From positions 1 through 40,538 of the forward strand of contig JAGNEJ010000041.1 of the NCBI GenBank assembly GCA_018003315.1: a stretch of DNA of 40,538 nt. Reading direction: 5' to 3'. The position numbers were made by a program, and so were the translations under genes. The notes beneath the pieces were generated by a model, which did not search any database, had not been told where the DNA came from, and saw only the letters and a program-made list of their open reading frames with translations. The DNA is from Verrucomicrobiales bacterium (GTDB lineage: Bacteria; Verrucomicrobiota; Verrucomicrobiia; Verrucomicrobiales; V1-33). Below, one piece after another: positions 34,798-40,538 of this stretch (its first letter is position 1; each line of letters begins with the position of its first letter).

Positions 34798-35489
34798 TCA
34801 CGGACCTCCAGCGTGTAACCGAGACCGCGCAGCGTATGGATGAGTCTGGGGCCTCGTCCGTCATCCACCTTTCTGCGCAGTCGGCCCATGGCCACGTCCA
34901 CTGCGTTGGAATCCGTGGAGAAATTCATGTCCCAAACCTGCTCAGCCAGCGTGGTGCGGGAGAGCACCTGCCCGCTGCGCCGGGCCAGATAGGTCAGAAG
35001 CTGGAATTCCTTGGCGGTCAACTCCAGCACTCTGCCGCCCCGCCGGGCCTTCATGCGCAGGGTGTCGATTTCCATGTCGCCGACACGGATGGTGTCAGGG
35101 CTGGACTGCGGGCATGCCTGGCCTGCGGCATGTTGCCGGCGCAGAATGTTGCGCACCCGCGCGATGAATTCCGACCAGGCAAACGGCTTCACCAGATAGT
35201 CGTCCGCACCAAGCTCCAGACCCTTCACGCGATCCGGCACGCTGTCCCTGGCGGTGAGAAACAAAACGGGAAGGCTGCATTTTCGCGACCGCAGCCCTGC
35301 CAGAGTGGTCCAGCCATCCCAGCCGGGCATCATGATGTCGAGCACCACCAAGTCGTAATTCCGATCCCCTACTGCTTCCATCGCCAGGTGGCCATTGGCT
35401 GCGGCATCCGCGATGAATCCTTCCTCGCGCAGGCCCCTGGCCAGGAATTCCCGAGTCTTTGGATCGTCATCGACAATAAGGATTCTCAT
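34794..35489 (-). CDS. OmpR-family response regulator of the metal-efflux locus
   Basis: 231 residues from the ATG at 35489 ('MRILIVDDDP'); a longer upstream reading adds non-family residues. Receiver domain: acidic pocket Asp7-Asp9, phospho-acceptor Asp51 in 'VVLDIMMPGWDG', the threonine in 'LFLTARD', and Lys101 in 'YLVKPF'. The C-terminal winged-helix DNA-binding domain shows 'LTAKEFQLLTYLARRSGQVLSRTTLAEQVWDMNF' and 'VDVAMGRLRRKVDDG', as in CusR/CopR. It is 63 bases downstream of the pump gene and overlaps the kinase gene, so pump and regulator share an operon. Confidence 0.94.
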   Translation of the reverse strand: MRILIVDDDPKTREFLARGLREEGFIADAAANGHLAMEAVGDRNYDLVVLDIMMPGWDGWTTLAGLRSRKCSLPVLFLTARDSVPDRVKGLELGADDYLVKPFAWSEFIARVRNILRRQHAAGQACPQSSPDTIRVGDMEIDTLRMKARRGGRVLELTAKEFQLLTYLARRSGQVLSRTTLAEQVWDMNFSTDSNAVDVAMGRLRRKVDDGRGPRLIHTLRGLGYTLEVRE

Positions 35490-35552
35490 GGCTTCAGTCT
35501 GGTTTTCACGGCGGGGATGCGCCACTGGAAAAATGATCGCGCAGCGGCCATG

Positions 35553-38500
35553 TCATGCAGGGCCGACATCTGCTGCCGGTCCGCCGCATGGTTCCGGGCC
35601 GGCAGTGTTCCTTCCCCAGCGACCGTAAAGTGCTGGAAGCAGCAGCAGGTTCATGATGGTGCTCGTGACCAGCCCGCCGAGGATGACCACGGCCATGGGG
35701 TGTTCGATTTCCTGTCCGGGAATGCTGCCGCGGGCGATGATGGGCGCAAGGGCGAGTGCCGCACAGGCAGCGGTCATGAGAATGGGCCCCAGCCGTTCCA
35801 TGGCTCCGCGCATCAACAGTTCGGGACCAAAACACATCCCCTCTGCATCCACCAGATGGCGGTAGTGGCTGATGAGCATGATCCCGTTGCGGGCGGCAAT
35901 GCCAAGCACCGTGACAAATCCCACCAGCGAACCGAGTGAAACCACGCCGCCGGACATCCACACCGCCAGCACGCCGCCAATGAGTGAGAACAGCAGGCTG
36001 AGCAGAACCAGCCCGGTGTGACTCAGAGCCTGGAAATCCGCCTGCAGCAACGCCGCCATTCCCAACAGGGAAGCCAGGCTCAGCCAGAGCAGTTGGCGAG
36101 AACTTTCCTGCCGGGCGGCATGTTCCCCCAGAAACTCTGCATGGTAGCCCGCGGGGAGACTGAGGGCGCCAACCCGCTTGCGGATGTCATCGACGACGGA
36201 ACCAAGGTCGCGTCCCGCTGCCTCACAGGTGATGTCAATGCGGCGTGAAGCGCCCTCGCGCTTGATTTCATTTGGCGCGGGGGAAATGCCCACATCGGCC
36301 ACTTCCCCCAGTCTCACGGTGCCGCCTCCCGGTGTGTTCAGGAGCAAATTTTGAATCGCCGCCGGATTGCTGCGCACCGCTTCCACACCCCAGACGGCGA
36401 CATCGTGAATGCGCTGCTGGCCATAGGTTTCACCGACCTTCAAGCCCTTCATTGTGGCAGTGACCATTCTGCGAATGTCCGATTCGGTCAATCCGTGCAG
36501 CGCTGCCTGGTCGTTGTGAATCCGAAGTTCGATCTGGGGCACCAGCATCTGCGCCTCCACTTTCAAGGATTTGATGCCGGGCACCGTCTTAACCACATCA
36601 GCGATGCGTGCTCCTTCCGTCCGGAGGGCGGCCAGATCCGGCCCGAACAGACGGATGACAATGCCGGCTCCCGCACCGGTGAGCACCTCCTTCACCCGCT
36701 CGCGAAGGTAGGTCTGCACATCGCGATACAGTCCGGGGTAGCCATCCACAATCTCTTGGATTTTGTCCACGGAAGTCCGGTAATCGACCTCCGGGCTCAA
36801 TGAGATCCAGAGCTCCGTAAAGTTAGGGCCTACGACTTCGTCGCCAAGTTCCGCACGGCCAATGTGGGATCCAAAGTGGTGCACCCCAGGCACCGAGCGG
36901 AGTTCCCTGCTGGCAGCCGTGGTGATGCGGGTCATGGCCTGCAGCGAGGTTCCGGGTTTTTCAATCCAGTGCATAAGGAAATCCCGCTCCATGAACGATG
37001 GCAGAAACTCCTGGCCAAGCCTGGTCGCTAGACTGCCAGTGCCAGCCACCATGGCTGCGACCGCGCACAGCGCCATGCGCGGTCTGGAGGTAAACACCGG
37101 CAAAATTCCGGAATAAATCCTCTTGAGAAACCGCAGCAGGGGTCCCTCCCGGTGAACGCGTGTTGTATTTCGCAGCAGCATAAAGCTGAGTGCCGGAGTT
37201 ACCGTCAGGGCGACGGCCAAGGAAGCCAGAATCGACAGCACGTAGGCCAGCGCCAATGGTCGGAAAAAACTGCCAGCCAGGCCAGTGAGAAAGAACACCG
37301 GCAGCATGACCAACACCACAATCAAGCTGGCATACACCACGGCGCTGCGCACTTCGAGCGAGGCGGAAAGCACGACCTGCGCCGGGGATTGACCTTCTGT
37401 CCGCTGCCGCAGGCGGCGCAGAATGTTTTCCACATCGATGATGGCATCGTCCACGACCTCTCCCAGAGCGATCACCAGACCTGCAATGACCATGGTGTTG
37501 AGCGTATGCCCCATGGCCTGCAGCACCAGCACCGCGGCCAGCAATGACAAGGGAATGGCAGCAAGGCTGATGAGCGCCGTCCGCCATTCATACAGGAAGA
37601 AAAACAGCACGGCTGCCACCAGAACGCATCCGATCCACAGGGCATGGTTGAGGTTTGCGATCGAGGTTTCGATGAATGTGGCGGGCCGGAAAATATGGGG
37701 ATCGAATTCCATGCCCGGCAGCGCCGGCTTTACGGCGGTGAGCGCGGCTTCCACCCCCCTGGTCACATCCAGGGTGTTACCCCACGGTTGTTTCTCCACG
37801 ATGAGCAGCAGACCGGGCACATCATTGATAATGGCGTCTCCAATGGGCGGAGGATTGCCCAATCTAACCTCGGCAACATCGCCCAGACGGACGGGAGCCC
37901 CGTTGCGGAACTCGACTGCGGTGCGGGCGAGATCCTCCACGCTGGAAAGGTGGCCGACCTCCCGCAGGGGAAGCCTCTGGTTAGGCGTGTCCACGAAGCC
38001 TCCGGGCATGAGGACAGCCGCCTGTCCGGCGGCTTTGATGACCGCATCCAGACTCACGCCGGTCAGCCGCAGCCGCTCTGGATCCACCAGAACCTGGTAC
38101 TGCTGATCCCGCTGCCCCCAGATCGCCACGTGAGCCACTCCCGGAACGGCCAGCAGGCGGGGGCGCAGCGTCCAACGCACCTGCTCGCTCAATTCGGATT
38201 GAGGCAGGGTTCCTGACGTGATGCCGATCTTCATGACCCGACTGAGTGAAGAGTGGGGCGACAACAACGTGGGTGCCTGCACCACCGCCGGGAGCTGGTT
38301 GCGCACCTGGGCAAGCCGGTCCTGCACGGACTGGCGGGCCTTCATCAAGTCCGTTCCCTCCTGAAAGATCAGAACCACAGAGGAAAGCCCTAGCACGGAT
38401 TTGGAACGGACTGTTTTCAGCCAGGGCAGGCCGTTCAGGGCATTTTCCAGTGGAACGGTGACCAGCGAATCCACCTCCTCCGTGCTCAGACCAGGAGCTT

Positions 38501-38654
38501 CCGTCTGGACTTCTGCCAGCGGCGGAGCGAATTCCGGAAAGACATCCAGCGGCGCGTGCTGCAGGCCGCGCAGCCCAAAGAACACCAATGCCAGTGCTGC
38601 CAAAAGCACCAGCATCCTGAAACGAAGGGCGCCCGATATGATTCCGCTCAGCAT
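35553..38654 (-). CDS. czcA: RND-type metal/cation efflux pump, CusA/CzcA family
   Basis: 1033 residues, the inner-membrane proton-driven pump of a tripartite system. The N-terminus, '[23 protein letters not shown] ... [23 protein letters not shown]', is the heavy-metal-efflux subfamily signature. The transmembrane proton-relay region '[21 protein letters not shown]' (about 396-416) carries the paired Asp. The typical '[20 protein letters not shown]' and '[18 protein letters not shown]' lie near the C-terminus. Twelve transmembrane segments in two halves with two large periplasmic loops are apparent. I did not identify CusA's methionine relay, so the substrate ion is uncertain. The gene lies between adaptor and regulator genes on the same strand. 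Symbol is by family only. Confidence 0.9.
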   Translation of the reverse strand: MLSGIISGALRFRMLVLLAALALVFFGLRGLQHAPLDVFPEFAPPLAEVQTEAPGLSTEEVDSLVTVPLENALNGLPWLKTVRSKSVLGLSSVVLIFQEGTDLMKARQSVQDRLAQVRNQLPAVVQAPTLLSPHSSLSRVMKIGITSGTLPQSELSEQVRWTLRPRLLAVPGVAHVAIWGQRDQQYQVLVDPERLRLTGVSLDAVIKAAGQAAVLMPGGFVDTPNQRLPLREVGHLSSVEDLARTAVEFRNGAPVRLGDVAEVRLGNPPPIGDAIINDVPGLLLIVEKQPWGNTLDVTRGVEAALTAVKPALPGMEFDPHIFRPATFIETSIANLNHALWIGCVLVAAVLFFFLYEWRTALISLAAIPLSLLAAVLVLQAMGHTLNTMVIAGLVIALGEVVDDAIIDVENILRRLRQRTEGQSPAQVVLSASLEVRSAVVYASLIVVLVMLPVFFLTGLAGSFFRPLALAYVLSILASLAVALTVTPALSFMLLRNTTRVHREGPLLRFLKRIYSGILPVFTSRPRMALCAVAAMVAGTGSLATRLGQEFLPSFMERDFLMHWIEKPGTSLQAMTRITTAASRELRSVPGVHHFGSHIGRAELGDEVVGPNFTELWISLSPEVDYRTSVDKIQEIVDGYPGLYRDVQTYLRERVKEVLTGAGAGIVIRLFGPDLAALRTEGARIADVVKTVPGIKSLKVEAQMLVPQIELRIHNDQAALHGLTESDIRRMVTATMKGLKVGETYGQQRIHDVAVWGVEAVRSNPAAIQNLLLNTPGGGTVRLGEVADVGISPAPNEIKREGASRRIDITCEAAGRDLGSVVDDIRKRVGALSLPAGYHAEFLGEHAARQESSRQLLWLSLASLLGMAALLQADFQALSHTGLVLLSLLFSLIGGVLAVWMSGGVVSLGSLVGFVTVLGIAARNGIMLISHYRHLVDAEGMCFGPELLMRGAMERLGPILMTAACAALALAPIIARGSIPGQEIEHPMAVVILGGLVTSTIMNLLLLPALYGRWGRNTAGPEPCGGPAADVGPA

Positions 38655-38708
38655 TCAGGTTGCCGTTGAAGCGACGCCCATCCCGGCGGTGACCAGTGAT
38701 GTTCCCAT
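38655..38708 (-). CDS. Possible 17-residue leader ORF directly before the pump gene
   Basis: Minus strand, in the pump's own frame: ATG (38706-38708), 17 codons ([17 protein letters not shown]), then TGA (38655-38657) directly abutting the pump ATG. AGGA lies three bases before this ATG, closer than ideal. It could couple translation of the pump to ribosomes finishing the leader, or be chance in a 73-base gap. Confidence 0.2.
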   Translation of the reverse strand: MGTSLVTAGMGVASTAT

Positions 38709-38727
38709 GATTCCTTCGGGGTAGGGG

Positions 38728-39717
38728 TCATTTGAATCCTCCAAACTCAGCTCCAAAAAGTTCCGCCGCACCCACGCTGACAATGTTCGTTCCTTCCACT
38801 GGGCCGGATGTCAGAATGGCGGTGTCACCCGCAACCCGCTGCAATGAAACGCGACGGCGGGCAAACGAGGTCTCCTCCTGCCTCTCATAAATCCACGTTC
38901 CTCCCGTGGCATCAAAAATGATGCTGGACCAGGGAACTGTCAGACATGGGGAACCGTCATCCCCGCGGCTAGGGATCTGCATTTCCACCAGTTGACCTGT
39001 TAGCAAAGTGGCATCAGAAATCGCATAGCAGATTTCCACGGAGCCGCCGGGGAGGGCCGTGGAGATGCGCCTAACCGGAGCGGCAGACTGGAGTTTTTCC
39101 TTCCCGGTTCCTGGAATCCGCAGGGAGGCCGCCCGCTGCAGGTCCGCCACGGCAAGATCGGCGGAAGGCAGGACCACCGCGATCCAGCGCTCGGATTTCG
39201 CTACCACATCCGCTGCCGGACGCCCGAGCAGCGCCCTGCTGCGCTCTGCGGCGGCCAGGGCTGCCGCGGCCTGAAGCTCGGCCGCCTTCGCTTCATCCAG
39301 AACTCGTTCACTCCCCGCTTTGGCGGCATTCAAAATTTCCGCCCGCTTCCGTGCCTGAGCCGCCACTTCCAGCGCGGCTCTCGCGGATTCCACCATGCCA
39401 TCCGCAGCGGTTTGAAGTTCAGCCTGCCTGCGCAGCTCCTCCGGACCGGAAACGGGCGCAGGGGCCAGCGAGTCCGCTGCGCCTCCCAGGGGGATGCGGA
39501 CGGTTCCGGGATAAAGCCTGACATTGGGAAGGGATTGGCGTTCCACCGTGGATGTCACAATGCCCAGACGCTGCACCGCCTGCGAGGTCAGCCGCAGCAC
39601 CGGCAGCGCCTGCTCCGTAATGGCATTGTCCACCCTGGATGGCGGGTTGCCCGATTCGGCAGCGTTCAGAAGGCCAAGCATTCCGAGGATTCGCGATGCA
39701 GACAGGCATGTTTTCAT
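38728..39717 (-). CDS. czcB: RND efflux periplasmic adaptor, CzcB/CusB-like, with shortened lipoyl region
   Basis: 329 residues with a signal-like N-terminus (MKTCLSASRILGMLGLLNAA). The N-terminal strand 'LPVLRLTSQAVQRLGIVTSTVERQSLPNVRLYPGTVRIP' matches the family. A helical hairpin ('SARAALEVAAQARKRAEIL ... VLDEAKAAELQAAAALAAAERSRALLG', about 110-170) follows. The barrel and C-terminal region ends '...LTVPWSSIIFDATGGTWIYERQEETSFARRRVSLQRVAGDTAILTSGPVEGTNIVSVGAAELFG', also typical. Usual adaptors carry a lipoyl half-motif with a 'G..V..GQ.L..L' turn before the hairpin. Here 'APAPVSGPEELRRQAEL' goes almost straight into the helix, so that half-motif seems lost or greatly reduced, and the protein is about 50-80 residues short. 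It is encoded between the outer-membrane factor and the pump. Confidence 0.82.
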   Translation of the reverse strand: MKTCLSASRILGMLGLLNAAESGNPPSRVDNAITEQALPVLRLTSQAVQRLGIVTSTVERQSLPNVRLYPGTVRIPLGGAADSLAPAPVSGPEELRRQAELQTAADGMVESARAALEVAAQARKRAEILNAAKAGSERVLDEAKAAELQAAAALAAAERSRALLGRPAADVVAKSERWIAVVLPSADLAVADLQRAASLRIPGTGKEKLQSAAPVRRISTALPGGSVEICYAISDATLLTGQLVEMQIPSRGDDGSPCLTVPWSSIIFDATGGTWIYERQEETSFARRRVSLQRVAGDTAILTSGPVEGTNIVSVGAAELFGAEFGGFK

Positions 39718-39739
39718 GCAGCGTGCGGTTTTCTATTGG

Positions 39740-40538
39740 TCAGATTTTTCCGAGTGCCCTGCGCAGTTCCGCGGCGGCGGCCTGCTGTTGAAAGTCACTG
39801 TCCGCAGCCTTGCTGCGCGCCTCCGCAAGCCGCCGGGCGGCATCCAGCGCCAGGAACGGCAGGGCCGCGCCCTCCGTCACGGCTTTGCGCGCTTTTTCGA
39901 GGGCCGTCTCCAGTTCGGGCAGCACGCTCTGCCAGCCTTGGAAAACCGCTTTGGCCTGCCGCAGTCGCGCCAGGGCCTCTCTTGTCTCGGCCGCGGCACG
40001 GTGGCGGGCCGCCGCCAATTGGCGCAGGGCCTTTTGGAGCCGGGCGTCGGCCAGCACACGCGCTGCCTGATTCTGGTTGAAAATAGGAATGGGCAGATCA
40101 AACCCCGGCTGGGTGCCGGCTCCGTCGGTGAATTTGATGGCAGATGTCAGGGAGAACACCTCCGCCTTTGCCAGTCCCGTCCGCTTTCCGGCAGCAATCA
40201 CCGCGAGTTCGGCTGCCCTGACATCGGCACGGGCGTGGACCGCCTCGTTGATGGCAGCTTTCAGGTTGGGTGCTCCCGGCATTTCACGGTTGGGGTCGCG
40301 AATTTCCAGGATGCTTGGTTCTGCCGCCATGCCCATGAGGCTGCGCAGGCGCTCCAGCATCAGGCGTTCCTCATGATTCAACCGGTTCTGTTCCTGGGCA
40401 GCAAGACTGGCGTCCGCCCGGGCTTGCGACAATTCCAGTTCGCCGCTTTCACCGGCTTTCCTGCGTGTTTCCGCGATGCGCAGCAGTTCGGTGGATAGGC
40501 GGAGGTTTTCCGCGGCAAAGCCAGCCTGCCTCCTGGCC
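39740..40538 (-). CDS. TolC-family outer-membrane factor, CzcC-like (5' end outside the window)
   Basis: The frame is open from 39740 to the right edge without a start that fits the family, so the gene begins beyond the window; about 265 codons are visible. A TTG at 40432 is only an internal leucine codon. The part beyond it still reads as TolC helix ('LSTELLRIAETRRKAGESGELELSQ'), with the CzcC-type 'RRKAGE' motif. Downstream, 'PGFDLPIPIFNQNQAARVLADARLQKAL' is the typical entry to the second repeat, and long alanine/arginine-rich helices complete the duct. It ends 22 bases before the adaptor gene. It is the first visible gene of an efflux operon: outer-membrane factor, adaptor, pump, regulator, kinase. 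Confidence 0.88.
   Translation of the reverse strand, partial: ARRQAGFAAENLRLSTELLRIAETRRKAGESGELELSQARADASLAAQEQNRLNHEERLMLERLRSLMGMAAEPSILEIRDPNREMPGAPNLKAAINEAVHARADVRAAELAVIAAGKRTGLAKAEVFSLTSAIKFTDGAGTQPGFDLPIPIFNQNQAARVLADARLQKALRQLAAARHRAAAETREALARLRQAKAVFQGWQSVLPELETALEKARKAVTEGAALPFLALDAARRLAEARSKAADSDFQQQAAAAELRRALGKI

Overview
The window looks like chromosomal DNA of a Verrucomicrobiota bacterium, probably Verrucomicrobiales. It is GC-rich. The lineage call rests on the kinds of proteins present: PVC-type secreted beta-propeller proteins, a giant secreted lamin-tail/CotH protein with the C-terminal 'DGDSDGLANLTEYALGGNP'-like signature common in Verrucomicrobia, and a TIGR03663-type glycosyltransferase. 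lpxB, an OpgG-type protein and two TolC-type exporters show a Gram-negative envelope. This is inference from protein families; there is no rRNA here. I saw no tRNA, rRNA, CRISPR array, insertion sequence or phage gene. Coding density is high and no gene-free stretch exceeds 300 bases.

Left part (1-10.8 kb): the 3' end of a secreted propeller-type protein; mtnA (methionine salvage); a tightly spaced pair of a GT-C membrane glycosyltransferase and an ApbE-type FMN transferase; a minus-strand pair of an intact HtrA protease followed by an HtrA-like protein that has lost its catalytic triad; trigger factor; and divergently, xylose isomerase (xylA).

Middle (10.9-20.1 kb): a 1592-residue secreted protein with lamin-tail domains and a CotH-kinase-like domain, whose upstream region holds three long G/C homopolymer tracts; an RlmI-like rRNA methyltransferase; and a two-gene unit of an azurin-like blue-copper/PA14 protein and a propeller protein related to the one at the left edge.

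Then (20.3-26.2 kb): a complete tolC-macA-macB type export operon, with ATPase and permease on separate polypeptides, followed by a small membrane protein and a pectate-lyase-like secreted protein. From 26.2 to 33.2 kb: a BatA/VWA membrane protein, an OpgG/MdoG-type protein overlapping an unknown membrane-anchored protein (no opgH adjacent), a fold-III PLP enzyme of the D-serine dehydratase/D-threonine aldolase family, and lpxB.

Right end (33.3-40.5 kb, minus strand): a heavy-metal-type RND efflux locus in the order outer-membrane factor (cut by the window end), adaptor, pump, response regulator, sensor kinase. Promoter-like sequences that I could read repeatedly show a -35 near TTGnnn and a -10 of TAGnnT/TATAnn type. 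Several lie so close to the start codon that leaderless or nearly leaderless transcripts are predicted. The most interesting items are the active/dead HtrA tandem, the homopolymer tracts before the giant surface protein, the copper/propeller secreted pair, and the OpgG-unknown pair without opgH.
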